Assembly (NCBI RefSeq): GCF_017495225.1
Contig: NZ_JAFEIG010000036.1
Span: 1 to 43,309 of the forward strand
Length of the DNA stretch: 43,309 nucleotides
DNA from: Daejeonella sp.
GTDB lineage: Bacteria; Bacteroidota; Bacteroidia; Sphingobacteriales; Sphingobacteriaceae
Direction: 5' to 3'
Made by a program: the position numbers and the translations under genes. Below the pieces are notes generated by a model that saw only the letters and a list, made by a program, of their open reading frames with translations, was not told the DNA's origin and did not search any database. Position 1 is the first letter of the stretch; each line of letters begins with the position of its first letter. Shown piece after piece: positions 25,236 through 35,217 of the stretch.

Positions 25236-25907
25236 ATGGCTAAGAAAAAGAGTTTAATCAGTGCAGAAGAACTGCAAAATGCCTATGTAGACTATGTTTT
25301 AACGCAGGGGCAGATGCCGAAGTCGGTTTATGTTTTCGCCAAAGAAAATGGAATGTCGGAGGAGGAGTTTTACACTCATTTCGGTTCTTTTGAGGGTATT
25401 GAACAGTCCATATGGACAGATCTTTGTCAGAAAGCGCTTACCGAAGTTGAAAATCAGGAAATCTGGTCTCAATATTCGTCTAGAGAGAAAGCGCTTGCCT
25501 TCTTTTATGCATTAATTGAGCTTTTGAAGAGTAAAAGAAGTTTTGTGCTGTATAGCCTTAAGCAATCAGGTCCTAAAATTGGTAGCCCATCCGTTTTAAA
25601 AGGGGTGAAGACTATTTTTGAGAGCTTTGCAACAGGAATTATCAATCAAGGCCTTGAGCAAGGTGAGCTTGCTGATAGAAAGTTTTTTACCAGCAAATAC
25701 AAGGATGCACTTTGGATGCAGTTTGGTTTTATTCTTAATTTCTGGGCCAAGGATAGCAGTGCAGGTTTCGAAAAGACAGATGAAGCCATCGAAAAAGGAG
25801 TTAATGTAACTTTTGATTTATTTGAAAAATCAGCGCTTGATAGTATTCTCGACTATGGTAAGTTCATGATGAACAATGGTGGCATGAAACAGAACATGAA
25901 ATTTTAA
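25236..25907 (+). CDS. TetR family transcriptional regulator
   Basis: The 223-residue protein begins with a helix-turn-helix region that reads YVFAKENGMSEEEFYTHFGS followed by FEGIEQSIW. It has the spacing and aromatic F-THF core of TetR proteins, though the first helix is more divergent than usual. The C-terminal 150 residues are helical and would bind a ligand and dimerise. It lies 28 bp ahead of an AarF/UbiB-like kinase gene and likely forms an operon with it. The target operator cannot be identified. Confidence 0.8.
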   Translation: MAKKKSLISAEELQNAYVDYVLTQGQMPKSVYVFAKENGMSEEEFYTHFGSFEGIEQSIWTDLCQKALTEVENQEIWSQYSSREKALAFFYALIELLKSKRSFVLYSLKQSGPKIGSPSVLKGVKTIFESFATGIINQGLEQGELADRKFFTSKYKDALWMQFGFILNFWAKDSSAGFEKTDEAIEKGVNVTFDLFEKSALDSILDYGKFMMNNGGMKQNMKF

Positions 25908-25935
25908 TTAATTTTATTGGCATTAGCCAAAAAAT

Positions 25936-27246
25936 ATGAAAGAACAAGATAGTATCCCAACCTCAAAAACACAGCGTTCGGCAAAATTTGTTAAAACAGG
26001 TTTTAAGGTTGGCGGTAATTATATTAAGCATTATTCTAAGAAATTATTTAATCCTGAACTTAGTAAAGACGAGTTAAATCTCGACAATGCGACAGATATT
26101 TATACCTCTTTAAGTGAGCTAAAAGGCAGTGCTTTGAAAGTTGCTCAAATGCTTAGCATGGATAAAAATATCCTTCCTAAGGCTTATGTAGATCAATTTT
26201 CTTTATCCCAATACAATGCGCCACCATTGTCTGGTCCGCTAATTGTTAGAACTTTTACCAAGTATTTCGGAAAAACTCCATCCCAGATTTTTGATGAATT
26301 TAATATCAAATCCACTAATGCTGCATCAATTGGTCAGGTGCATCAGGCGGTTTTAAATGGGAAGAAATTAGCAGTTAAAATTCAATATCCTGGGGTTGGG
26401 GATAGTATCTCATCCGATTTAAAGATGGTTAAACCCTTTGCTTTTCGCTTGCTTGGTATGAGTCAGAAGGAGCTTGAGGTTTACATGTCGGAGGTTGAAG
26501 ATCGTTTATTGGAGGAGACTGATTATGATCTTGAAATTAAACGTTCTATTGAATTCTCGGAAGCTTGTAAAAACATTCCTAATCTAGTATTTCCTACCTA
26601 TTTCCCTGATTTATCATCGAAGCGAATAATTACTATGGAGTGGCTCGATGGGATGCACATGAAGGAGTTTTTGAAGACCAATCCTACTCAGGAGATTCGT
26701 AATCAGGTAGGGCAGGCCTTATGGGATTTTTATAATTTCCAACAACATGAACTAAGAGCTGTTCATGCAGATCCACATCCAGGAAATTTCTTGATCACGC
26801 CCGATGGTAAATTGGGAGTTATAGATTTTGGCTGTATCAAAGAAATGCCATCCGATTTTTATAATCCTTTCTTTTCCTTAACATCAACAGACATGCTTCA
26901 GGATAAGGCAAAAACAATTGTTGCTTTCCGTGAATTAGAAATGATTCGTGCCGATGATAACGCTTCTCAAATCGAGTTTTTCTATCAAGTTTATAAAGAA
27001 ATGATCGAGCTATTTGCTCAGCCATACATGTCTAAAACCTTCAACTTTAGCGAAAAGGGCTATTTTGATAAGCTCTATAATTATGGTGAGAGGATAGCTA
27101 AAATGCCTGAATTTAAGCAGGCTAGAGGTGTAAAGCACTTTATTTATGTAAACCGCACCAATTTTGGTTTATATAATATGCTTAATGAGCTGGGAGCAAC
27201 AGTTAAAACGGATACCTGGAAACCTCACGTTAATCTAGCTTCCTAA
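25936..27246 (+). CDS. AarF/UbiB/ABC1 family atypical kinase
   Basis: The 436-residue protein has the ABC1 family motifs. An N-terminal KxGQ-like segment (LKGSALKVAQMLSMD) and the alanine-rich loop AASIGQVHQAVLNGKKLAVK come first. VKIQYPGV, the catalytic region HADPHPGNFLI and the metal-binding VIDFGCIKE (DFG) follow. Such proteins bind ATP and are linked to quinone biosynthesis or lipid homeostasis. There is no C-terminal membrane helix as in E. coli UbiB. The exact role in a menaquinone-using bacterium is unknown. It is probably co-expressed with the TetR regulator. Confidence 0.9.
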   Translation: MKEQDSIPTSKTQRSAKFVKTGFKVGGNYIKHYSKKLFNPELSKDELNLDNATDIYTSLSELKGSALKVAQMLSMDKNILPKAYVDQFSLSQYNAPPLSGPLIVRTFTKYFGKTPSQIFDEFNIKSTNAASIGQVHQAVLNGKKLAVKIQYPGVGDSISSDLKMVKPFAFRLLGMSQKELEVYMSEVEDRLLEETDYDLEIKRSIEFSEACKNIPNLVFPTYFPDLSSKRIITMEWLDGMHMKEFLKTNPTQEIRNQVGQALWDFYNFQQHELRAVHADPHPGNFLITPDGKLGVIDFGCIKEMPSDFYNPFFSLTSTDMLQDKAKTIVAFRELEMIRADDNASQIEFFYQVYKEMIELFAQPYMSKTFNFSEKGYFDKLYNYGERIAKMPEFKQARGVKHFIYVNRTNFGLYNMLNELGATVKTDTWKPHVNLAS

Positions 27247-27352
27247 AGTATTATTGCCGATTTTTCTTTCAATTGTTATTTATTTTTCGTATATTATTGT
27301 CTATTTATTTAGTTAAATAATGTTAATCCTTACTTTTTAACATTTAAATGGA

Positions 27353-27360
27353 TAAATTTG
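27353..27360 (+). promoter_or_regulatory. Candidate -7 promoter element (TAAATTTG)
   Basis: The sequence matches the Bacteroidota -7 consensus TAnnTTTG exactly and ends only 7 bp before the FKBP start codon. If used, transcription would begin at or almost at the ATG. No clear TTG lies at the expected upstream spacing, so confidence is low. Confidence 0.35.
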
Positions 27361-27367
27361 CATTATT

Positions 27368-27841
27368 ATGAAGATTAATAAAATATTGATTTTGTCGTTT
27401 ATTATGGCGCTAACCTTAGGTTCATGCTCAAAAAACGATGATTTTGACCCTGCGAAGCAAGCCGAATTAGATGAAGCTTTAATTGTAAAGTTCATTGCTG
27501 ATAATAAAATAACAGCAACTAAACATTCAAGTGGTGTTTATTATCAGATTTTAAGTCCAGGTACAGGTTCTGTAATTTATAATGCAAATACCGTTGTAAC
27601 TGCAAAATATACTGGCAGGCTACTAAATGGTTCTATATTTGACCAAACAACAACACAAATACCATCGTTCGCTCTTGGAAAAGTTATTGTAGGATGGCAA
27701 ATTGGAGTTCCCTTAATTCAAAAAGGTGGAAAAATACGAATACTCATTCCTTCACAATATGGATATGGTCGAAATGTAGCTGGCACAATTCCTGCTAATT
27801 CAGTTCTTGATTTTGACATAGAACTTACTGACGTAAAATAA
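27368..27841 (+). CDS. FKBP-type peptidyl-prolyl isomerase lipoprotein, one domain
   Basis: The 157-residue protein has a lipoprotein signal (ALTLGSCSKN) and one FKBP domain. Family motifs are VVTAKYTGRLLNGSIFDQT, VIVGWQIGVPLIQKGGKIRI and IPSQYGYGRN, and the end is IPANSVLDFDIEL. It should sit on the periplasmic or outer-membrane face and assist folding of exported proteins by proline isomerisation. The next gene, 12 bp downstream, is a two-domain relative, probably from duplication. Confidence 0.92.
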   Translation: MKINKILILSFIMALTLGSCSKNDDFDPAKQAELDEALIVKFIADNKITATKHSSGVYYQILSPGTGSVIYNANTVVTAKYTGRLLNGSIFDQTTTQIPSFALGKVIVGWQIGVPLIQKGGKIRILIPSQYGYGRNVAGTIPANSVLDFDIELTDVK

Positions 27842-27853
27842 TTTATAGACGAA

Positions 27854-28729
27854 ATGAGACAATTTTCAAAATACGCATTCCCGGTTTTTTTATCAATAGT
27901 AATTTTAGCTTCTTGTAAAAAAGAATACGAAACTATTGATGTAATTGATGATAGGTCTGTTCAGGAATATATTCAGCAAAATAAATTGAATGTTCAACAA
28001 TATGAAAGCTCAGGCATTTATTATCAGGTGGTATCGCCAGGTACCGGACCGGTAGTTGAGTATTCTGATATGGTACCCGCAATCATCACTACTCGCACTT
28101 TAGATGGTAAATATCTTTCTATTGATACATTTAGTGTTTCAAATAGATATTATAACTATCTCGGCTATTTTAACCCCGAAGCAATTCGAGTTGGTGTAAA
28201 AGAAGTGTTAAAAAAATCAAATGGTACTATCAGAATGATCATTCCTTCACGTTTAGCATTTGGACGTAATGGTTCAGGGGATATTCCAGGAAATGCGTCA
28301 ATAGATATGACAGTCAGGATTTTAGATGTTTCTAAATTGGCAGATTATGAGGATTTTACAATTAAAAAATATCTTCAGACTAACTCTCTGACTGGCTTTA
28401 CAAAAACTTCTTCCGGACTTTATTACAAAATTGCACAACCAGGAACGGGAAGTCCGATTACAGCAGATTCAACCATTGTTGCAAATTATACTGGTAAATT
28501 ATTAAATGGCGTTGTTTTTGACAGAGCTGCCCCAGGAAGTGAAGCTACGTTTGCTTTGAAAAATTTAGTTCAAGGGTGGATACAAGCTATTCCATTAATT
28601 AAACAAGGTGGCTCCATCAGATTACTTGTTCCATCTTCTTTAGCTTATGGAATGCAAGGGAGCTCTCCAACTATTCCAGCATTCTCTACTCTTGATTTTG
28701 AAATTAATGTAACCGACGTTAAACCCTAA
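27854..28729 (+). CDS. FKBP-type peptidyl-prolyl isomerase lipoprotein, two domains
   Basis: The 291-residue protein has a lipobox (ILASCKKE) and two FKBP-like domains. The second (from about residue 170) is canonical, with IVANYTGKLLNGVVFDRA, VQGWIQAIPLIKQGGSIRLL and SSLAYGMQGSS. The first (about 35-155) is degenerate, since its central loop reads VPAIITTRTLDGKYLSIDTF and the Asp/Phe pair of the active site is altered. It may have become a substrate-binding or structural domain. It is co-transcribed with the single-domain FKBP gene and ends before a cluster of REP-like palindromes. Confidence 0.9.
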   Translation: MRQFSKYAFPVFLSIVILASCKKEYETIDVIDDRSVQEYIQQNKLNVQQYESSGIYYQVVSPGTGPVVEYSDMVPAIITTRTLDGKYLSIDTFSVSNRYYNYLGYFNPEAIRVGVKEVLKKSNGTIRMIIPSRLAFGRNGSGDIPGNASIDMTVRILDVSKLADYEDFTIKKYLQTNSLTGFTKTSSGLYYKIAQPGTGSPITADSTIVANYTGKLLNGVVFDRAAPGSEATFALKNLVQGWIQAIPLIKQGGSIRLLVPSSLAYGMQGSSPTIPAFSTLDFEINVTDVKP

Positions 28730-28749
28730 TAAAAATTATTATTCAAAAT

Positions 28750-28869
28750 CTGTCAGTCCGGACCCCGATCCGTTAGAAAACATATTATTAAACTCTGTCA
28801 GTCTGGGCCCCGATCCGTCAGATAATATTATTATTTGAACTCTGTCAGTCCGGACCACGATCCGGACTG
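28750..28869. repeat. Three REP-like palindromic repeats between convergent genes
   Basis: CTGTCAGTCCGGACCCCGAT plus CCG and close variants occur at 28750, 28795 and 28842, spaced 45 and 47 bp. The third copy forms a full hairpin, CAGTCCGGA paired with TCCGGACTG over a 6-nt loop, and ends 2 bp before the CBS gene stop. The GC-rich cores stand out from the AT-rich surroundings. They may serve as terminators or be remnants of REP-type elements. Confidence 0.8.
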
Positions 28870-28871
28870 GA

Positions 28872-29300
28872 TTAACTGCTAATATAATTCTGCAATTGCT
28901 CAATTGTTTGTTGTTGATCTTCAATTACAAATTTCACTAGGTCACCAATCGAAATTATACCAATAACAAGTCCATTTTCAATAATAGGCAAGTGCCTGAT
29001 ACGGCGTTCAGTCATAATTTGCATACAATGATCTATGCTTGTCCCGAGTTCAATTGTTACAAGCTTCTCAGACATTACCTCTTTGATTTTTGTTGCCTTG
29101 GAAGATTTCCCAACTAAAATAATTTTTCGGGCATAGTCTCTTTCCGTAAAAATTCCATTCAATTTAGTGCCATCCATAACAAGTAATGCACTAATGTTTT
29201 TATCCATCATCACCTGTAATGCATCTAATACCGAAGTTTCAGGGCTTACAGAAAAAATAGATTTGAAATTGTTCTGTACGATATTATTTACTGTTTTCAT
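28872..29300 (-). CDS. Tandem CBS domain protein
   Basis: The 142-residue protein consists of two CBS motifs. The first contains ETSVLDALQVMMDKNISALLV and the second contains the GTSIDHCMQIMTERRIRHLP region with VIGIISIGDLVKF. Stand-alone CBS pairs bind adenine nucleotides and regulate partner proteins. The partner is not visible here. The gene is transcribed alone from the minus strand. The 256-bp gap upstream of it holds no gene. Confidence 0.9.
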   Translation of the reverse strand: MKTVNNIVQNNFKSIFSVSPETSVLDALQVMMDKNISALLVMDGTKLNGIFTERDYARKIILVGKSSKATKIKEVMSEKLVTIELGTSIDHCMQIMTERRIRHLPIIENGLVIGIISIGDLVKFVIEDQQQTIEQLQNYISS

Positions 29301-29556
29301 ATCAGTATATTTTAGCTAACTAAATATAATTAAATATTATCGTATTATTAGATTCAATTTATTTCACAAAGCAGGAAGCCCCGACTTTTGCCCCTTAAAT
29401 CGTAAGGATATCTGTATTTTTTAAAAATTGTTGCTATTTATCAAAAATCTTACAAGAAAATGATCAATAAAACCAATTCTAGACCGTATTTTGGCCTAAA
29501 TTTTAAAAAGAGGAAATTCTTCTTTTAAAAGCAATCAGGGATAGCCCTTTATACTT

Positions 29557-30996
29557 ATGAGCGGGAAAACCATATTAGTTTGGTTTAGAAAGGATTTACG
29601 AATTCACGATAATGAAATATTAACTGAGGCGGTACGCAAGGGTAATAATATTATTCCTGTTTATTGCTTTGATCCTAGGCATTTTGAATTAACCTCTTTT
29701 GATACTTTAAAAACTGGAGTGATTCGTGCCCAATTTCTATTGGAAAGTGTTGCCGATTTACGTAAATCATTCCAAAATGTGGGAGGCGACCTTATTATTC
29801 GCGTGGGTAGGCCTGAAAATATTCTTCCTGAATTAGTTTCTAAATATCAAGTTCATGAGGTTTATCACCATCGTGAAGTAGCCTCTGAAGAAACTGGTGT
29901 TTCGGCAATGGTTGAAGATGCCTTGTGGAAATTAAAAATTAATCTTAAACATTTTATTGGTCATACCCTCTATCATAAAGAAGATTTACCCTTCCCAATA
30001 AATAATATTCCGGATGTATTTAGCAATTTCCGAAAAAAGATAGAACGTGATAGCTCCGTGAGAAGCTGCCATGATGCGCCCGGGGCAATGACTTTCCCTG
30101 CTAATTTAGAATATGGAGAACTACCAAGTTTATCAGAATTAGGTTTTCCTGAGCCAGTTAAGATAGATGAACGTTCGGTTATGAAATTTCAGGGTGGAGA
30201 AACAGAAGCTTTAAAACGCTTGCAGGATTATTTCTGGACCACTAATTCCGTAAAAACATATAAACAAACTAGAAATGGTTTAATCGGAGCAGATTATTCT
30301 TCTAAATTTTCAGCGTGGATTGCCTTAGGATGCCTTTCACCACGTGAAGTATATTGGGAAATTAAGAAATATGAGCAGGTTCATGGGGCAAATGATTCAA
30401 GCTACGGACTTTACCTCGAATTATTATGGCGTGATTATTTCCGCTATATGTTTAAAAAATACGGAAATAAATTCTTTCAAAAGTCTGGTTTTAAGGGTGT
30501 TGCACCCGAAGAAGGAGAAAGTCAATTGGCATATTTCGAACTTTGGAAAAAGGGTGAAACAGGAATACCTTTTGTGGATGCAAACATGCGCGAACTCAAT
30601 GCTACAGGATTTATGAGTAATAGAGGGCGTCAAAATGTAGCAAGTTTTCTAGTTAAGGATCTCAAAGTTAATTGGATGTGGGGAGCAGCTTATTTTGAAG
30701 AAAAGCTAATCGATTACTGTCCCGCAAATAATTGGGGCAATTGGGCTTATATCGCTGGTGTAGGAAATGACCCTAGAGAATATCGTTATTTTAATGTGCT
30801 TAAGCAAGCTTTAGACTATGATTCTCAAGGAAATTATGTGAAACTCTGGTTTCCAGAATTAAGTCCCTTGAGCCCTGAAAATATTCATCAACCTTGGAAA
30901 ATTTCGGAAGATGAGCGTGCAGAATACCAGTTGAAGAGTTTCGAGAAAGCTCCAGTTTATGCGCCAGAACTTGGTGCTACGAAGGGAAAAATTTAA
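29557..30996 (+). CDS. DASH-type cryptochrome / photolyase
   Basis: The 479-residue protein begins with the photolyase N-terminal domain (TILVWFRKDLRIHDNEIL). Its FAD-binding domain contains the DASH-like stretch GADYSSKFSAWIALGCLSPR, then LLWRDYFRYMFKKYG, FVDANMRELNATGFMSNRGRQNVASFL and YCPANNWGNWAYIAGVGNDPR. The last block is more typical of Cry-DASH than of CPD photolyases. DASH proteins bind FAD and usually a folate and repair cyclobutane dimers in single-stranded or looped DNA, and may also sense blue light. It fits with the carotenoid genes further on as a light-protection function. The 177-bp region after it contains the promoter of the next gene. Confidence 0.9.
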   Translation: MSGKTILVWFRKDLRIHDNEILTEAVRKGNNIIPVYCFDPRHFELTSFDTLKTGVIRAQFLLESVADLRKSFQNVGGDLIIRVGRPENILPELVSKYQVHEVYHHREVASEETGVSAMVEDALWKLKINLKHFIGHTLYHKEDLPFPINNIPDVFSNFRKKIERDSSVRSCHDAPGAMTFPANLEYGELPSLSELGFPEPVKIDERSVMKFQGGETEALKRLQDYFWTTNSVKTYKQTRNGLIGADYSSKFSAWIALGCLSPREVYWEIKKYEQVHGANDSSYGLYLELLWRDYFRYMFKKYGNKFFQKSGFKGVAPEEGESQLAYFELWKKGETGIPFVDANMRELNATGFMSNRGRQNVASFLVKDLKVNWMWGAAYFEEKLIDYCPANNWGNWAYIAGVGNDPREYRYFNVLKQALDYDSQGNYVKLWFPELSPLSPENIHQPWKISEDERAEYQLKSFEKAPVYAPELGATKGKI

Positions 30997-31141
30997 ATAA
31001 CTGTTCAAATTATGCTCTTTTGAATATTTAGGGCGTTTTTTGGAACATTTTTACTAATTTCACATGCAATTATTCTGATTAAATTGTTTGACTTAAATTA
31101 AAAAATAGCGCTCAATTTTCAGGATTCTATGCTTAAAGTCT

Positions 31142-31149
31142 TATTTTTG
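31142..31149 (+). promoter_or_regulatory. Candidate -7 promoter element of the 2-oxoglutarate dehydrogenase genes
   Basis: TATTTTTG fits TAnnTTTG and lies 24 bp before the E1 start codon, a plausible leader length. A TTG box at the usual upstream distance is not obvious. Confidence 0.35.
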
Positions 31150-31173
31150 TGTCGCAAAAGACATTGTTTTTAA

Positions 31174-33924
31174 ATGGATAAATTATCATACCTAAGTAAC
31201 GCGAATTCCGAATACATCGATTCTCTTTATCAATCATACAAAGAAGATCCAAACTCTATTGATTTTGGATGGCAGAAATTTTTTGAAGGTTTCGATTTTG
31301 GTCGTGGATCTGAAGCTGGAGTTGTAAGTGCCGAAACTCCCGATCACTTTCTCAAAGAAATAAAAGTTTTAAACCTTATCAATGGTTATAGGCAGCGTGG
31401 GCATTTGTTCACAAAAACTAATCCCGTTCGTGAGCGTAGATCTTACTTCCCAGGAAAAGAACTTAGTACTTTTGGTTTAGAAGATTCAGATCTTAATACC
31501 GTTTTTAATGCTGGTGTTGAAGTAGGCCTTGGTGCTGCTACTTTGCGTGAGATTCTTGCCCTAGTTGAGCAAACTTATTGCCAGTCGATAGGCGTTGAAT
31601 ATAAATATGTTAGAAATCCTGAAAAACTAAAGTGGTTTGAACACAGGATGGAGTCGGAGCGAAATACTCCTAATTTTAATATTGATACCAAAAAGAGAAT
31701 ATTGAGTAAGTTGAATGAGGCGGTTGTCTTTGAAAATTTCCTCGGAACTAAGTTTTTAGGTCAGAAAAGATTTTCTCTTGAAGGTGCAGAAGCTGTTATT
31801 CCTGCCTTAGATTCAGTAATTCACAAAGGTGCTGAGCTAGGAATTGAAGAATTTGTAATTGGTATGGCGCATAGAGGTCGTTTGAATGTCCTAGCTAATA
31901 TCATGCAGAAGACCTACAAAGATATTTTCTCTGAATTTGAAGGGAAAGGATACGATGTAAATACTCCATTTGGGGGCGATGTAAAGTATCACATGGGCTA
32001 CTCAACAGACGTAAAAACTGATTCAGGAAAGAACGTTCACTTAAGCTTATGTCCTAATCCATCGCATCTTGAAACCGTTGATTCGGTGGTTCAGGGTATG
32101 GTACGCTCAAAAATTGATTTTAAATACGAAGGTAATCATAAGCGCATTGCACCGATTTTGATTCATGGGGATGCATCTCTTGCCGGACAAGGTATCACCT
32201 ATGAGGTTTTACAAATGGCTAAGCTTGATGGCTATAGAACAGGCGGAAGTATTCACCTTGTGATCAATAACCAAGTCGGATTTACCACTAATTATAAGGA
32301 TGCTCGTTCATCAACTTATTGTACTGACCTTGCAAAAGTGACCCTTTCGCCAGTATTTCACGTAAATGGTGATGATGTTGAAGCCATCGTTTATGCTATT
32401 AACATGGCCGTTGAATATCGTCAGAAGTACCATAATGACGTATTTATTGATATTCTTTGTTACCGCCGTTATGGCCATAATGAAGCGGATGAGCCTAAAT
32501 TCACACAGCCACTTTTATACAAGGCTATTGAGAAACATGCTAATCCACGTGAAATTTATAATCAGAAATTATTAGATCAAGGGACTGTAGATGCCAATCT
32601 TGCGAAGGAAATGGAAAAAGATTTCCGTGCCCTTTTGCAGGAAAAATTAAATCAAGCCAAAGAAGAGAACTACTCGGCAGTTCATCAGGTATTTGGAGGT
32701 GTTTGGGCTGGTTTAAAATTAGCTAAGGAAGGCTCTATTTTAAAGCCTGTGGAAACGAAAGTCTCTGAAAAAGAGATGCTTGAGTTAGCAAAATCTATTA
32801 GCACCTTGCCAAGTGGGAAGAAATTTTTCAAGAAGATTGAAAAACTTTTTGATGAGCGTAGAAAAATGGCTGATACCAAAGTCTTTGATTGGGCTATGGG
32901 CGAATTACTAGCTTATGCAACATTGCTTAAGGAAGGTTTTAGAGTGCGTATCAGTGGTCAAGATGTGGAAAGAGGTACTTTCTCTCATCGCCATGCTGTT
33001 TTAACATTGGAGGATTCTGAAGAAGAGTATATCCCTCTTGCTCAATTAAATAGTGATATTGCGAAGTTTGAAATTTACAATTCTCATTTGTCAGAATATG
33101 GTGTTTTAGGTTTTGAATATGGTTATGCGCTAGCAAACCCAATGGCACTGACTATCTGGGAGGCTCAATTTGGAGACTTTGTGAATGGTGCTCAAATTGT
33201 AATCGATCAGTTTATTACCAGCGCCGAGACTAAATGGCAACGTTCTAATGGTTTAGTGATGTTGCTTCCGCACGGTTTTGAAGGTCAGGGACCAGAACAT
33301 TCATCTGCAAGGATAGAACGTTTTATGGAGGCTTGTGCCGATGATAATATCCAAGTTGCCAATTGTACAACGCCAGCAAACTTATTTCACATTTTACGTA
33401 GACAGTTAAAACGCGATTTCCGTAAGCCGCTAGTAGTCTTTACGCCTAAAAGCTTGTTGAGAAGTCCGAAGTGTGTGAGTTCACTCGAAGAATTTACTAA
33501 AGGGAACTTCCAAGAAGTTATTGATGATGCTTTTGTAAAAGCAGCAGATGTTAAGCGTGTTCTTTTCTGTAGTGGTAAGGTTTATTATGACCTGCTCGAT
33601 AAGCAGCAGACTGATAAGAGAAATGACGTGGCTATTGTTCGTTTAGAGCAGTTATATCCATTACCATTAACGCAGCTTGAAGCAATAAAAAGTAAGTATA
33701 AAAATGCTTCCGAATTGATTTGGGTGCAGGAAGAGCCAGAAAATATGGGTGCATGGCCTTATATTTCAAGGAAGTTCCGTAAATCAGCATTCGACTTCGA
33801 TTTAATATCCCGTAAGGAGAGTAGTAGTACAGCTACAGGCTATGCCAAACAACATGCGGCACAGCAATTATATATTGTAAGTAGTGCTTTTGAAAATGTT
33901 GCTGGATCGAAAAGTAAAAAATAA
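31174..33924 (+). CDS. sucA: 2-oxoglutarate dehydrogenase E1 component
   Basis: The 916-residue protein has the N-terminal E1 segment (YLSNANSEYIDSLYQSYKED) that mediates complex assembly. The substrate-binding histidine region GMAHRGRLNVLANIM is followed by the thiamine-diphosphate region ILIHGDASLAGQG and NNQVGFTT, and by the C-terminal transketolase domain RISGQDVERGTFSHRHAVL. It decarboxylates 2-oxoglutarate and transfers the succinyl group to the E2 lipoyl arm in the TCA cycle. E2 follows 57 bp downstream. Length and motifs are normal. Confidence 0.95.
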   Translation: MDKLSYLSNANSEYIDSLYQSYKEDPNSIDFGWQKFFEGFDFGRGSEAGVVSAETPDHFLKEIKVLNLINGYRQRGHLFTKTNPVRERRSYFPGKELSTFGLEDSDLNTVFNAGVEVGLGAATLREILALVEQTYCQSIGVEYKYVRNPEKLKWFEHRMESERNTPNFNIDTKKRILSKLNEAVVFENFLGTKFLGQKRFSLEGAEAVIPALDSVIHKGAELGIEEFVIGMAHRGRLNVLANIMQKTYKDIFSEFEGKGYDVNTPFGGDVKYHMGYSTDVKTDSGKNVHLSLCPNPSHLETVDSVVQGMVRSKIDFKYEGNHKRIAPILIHGDASLAGQGITYEVLQMAKLDGYRTGGSIHLVINNQVGFTTNYKDARSSTYCTDLAKVTLSPVFHVNGDDVEAIVYAINMAVEYRQKYHNDVFIDILCYRRYGHNEADEPKFTQPLLYKAIEKHANPREIYNQKLLDQGTVDANLAKEMEKDFRALLQEKLNQAKEENYSAVHQVFGGVWAGLKLAKEGSILKPVETKVSEKEMLELAKSISTLPSGKKFFKKIEKLFDERRKMADTKVFDWAMGELLAYATLLKEGFRVRISGQDVERGTFSHRHAVLTLEDSEEEYIPLAQLNSDIAKFEIYNSHLSEYGVLGFEYGYALANPMALTIWEAQFGDFVNGAQIVIDQFITSAETKWQRSNGLVMLLPHGFEGQGPEHSSARIERFMEACADDNIQVANCTTPANLFHILRRQLKRDFRKPLVVFTPKSLLRSPKCVSSLEEFTKGNFQEVIDDAFVKAADVKRVLFCSGKVYYDLLDKQQTDKRNDVAIVRLEQLYPLPLTQLEAIKSKYKNASELIWVQEEPENMGAWPYISRKFRKSAFDFDLISRKESSSTATGYAKQHAAQQLYIVSSAFENVAGSKSKK

Positions 33925-33981
33925 TAGAAGAGCAGCACGTATATTTGTTAATATTGAAGAATTTTATTAAAAAATACCATT

Positions 33982-35193
33982 ATGAGTTTAGTGATCAAAG
34001 TCCCACCAGTTGGCGAATCTATTTCTGAAGTTACCTTATCCCAATGGATAAAAAAGGACGGCGACTATGTTGAAATGGATGAAGTAATTGCCGAATTAGA
34101 GTCGGATAAAGCAACTTTTGAGCTAACAGCTGAGAAAGCTGGGACTTTAAAAACTATTGCTAGTGAGGGAGATACCCTTGCAATTGGTGCTCCTGTATGT
34201 AGTATTGAGGAAGGCGGACAGCCTGCAGCAGCAAAAGAAGAAGCTGCTCCAAAGGCTGAAACAAAGGAGGCTGCACCTAAGACTGAAGATGCAAAGGCTA
34301 GTACTTATGCTTCTGGCGCTCCATCGCCTTCGGCGGCTAAGATTTTAGCTGAGAAGGGTGTTGATGCCGCTAGTGTTAAAGGAACTGGTGTTGGAGGTAG
34401 ATTAACTAAAGAAGATGCCTTAAATGCAGATTCTTCTAAGAAAGCAGCAGCTCCTGCAGCCGCTCCTGTTGTTGCCGCTTCTGTACCTGGTTCTCGTTCT
34501 GAAAGACGCGAAAAAATGTCTTCTTTAAGAAAGACCGTTGCAAAGCGCTTGGTTTCAGTTAAAAATGAAACTGCGATGCTAACAACCTTCAATGAGGTTG
34601 ATATGCAGCCAATTATGGATATTCGTGCCAAATACAAAGATAAATTCAAAGAAAAGCATGGTGTTGGTTTAGGATTCATGTCTTTCTTCACCAAAGCAGT
34701 TTGTGAGGCATTGAAGGAATACCCTTCAGTAAATGCTCGCATTGAAGGTGAAGAAATTGTATTTAATGATTTCGCTGATATTTCAATTGCTGTTTCTGCA
34801 CCAAAAGGATTAGTAGTTCCTGTAATCAGAAATGCAGAAGCGATGTCTTTAGCTCAAATTGAAGCTTCTGTAATGGCATTAGCAGTGAAGGCACGTGATA
34901 GTAAGTTAACTCTAGAAGAAATGACTGGTGGTACTTTTACAATTACCAATGGCGGTGTATTTGGTTCGATGATGTCGACGCCAATTATCAATGCTCCTCA
35001 GTCTGCAATTTTAGGAATGCACAATATCGTAGAGCGCCCGGTAGCAGTAAATGGACAAGTTGTTATTCGCCCAATTATGTATGTGGCTTTATCTTATGAT
35101 CATAGAATTATCGACGGACGTGAATCTGTTGGATTCTTGGTGAAGGTTAAGCAATTATTGGAAGATCCTACTAGATTGCTTCTAGGAGTTTAA
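33982..35193 (+). CDS. sucB: 2-oxoglutarate dehydrogenase E2 (dihydrolipoyl succinyltransferase)
   Basis: The 403-residue protein has one lipoyl domain with the modified Lys43 in [11 protein letters not shown]. An Ala/Lys/Glu-rich linker leads to a peripheral-subunit-binding domain ([19 protein letters not shown]) and a second Ala-rich linker. The catalytic domain ends with [16 protein letters not shown], which contains the active-site histidine and aspartate. It forms the core of the complex and is co-transcribed with E1. A strong terminator follows. E3 (lpd) is encoded 2.7 kb further, so this operon does not include it. Confidence 0.95.
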   Translation: MSLVIKVPPVGESISEVTLSQWIKKDGDYVEMDEVIAELESDKATFELTAEKAGTLKTIASEGDTLAIGAPVCSIEEGGQPAAAKEEAAPKAETKEAAPKTEDAKASTYASGAPSPSAAKILAEKGVDAASVKGTGVGGRLTKEDALNADSSKKAAAPAAAPVVAASVPGSRSERREKMSSLRKTVAKRLVSVKNETAMLTTFNEVDMQPIMDIRAKYKDKFKEKHGVGLGFMSFFTKAVCEALKEYPSVNARIEGEEIVFNDFADISIAVSAPKGLVVPVIRNAEAMSLAQIEASVMALAVKARDSKLTLEEMTGGTFTITNGGVFGSMMSTPIINAPQSAILGMHNIVERPVAVNGQVVIRPIMYVALSYDHRIIDGRESVGFLVKVKQLLEDPTRLLLGV

Positions 35194-35217
35194 TGAGATA
35201 GAAAATTAATCTTATAT

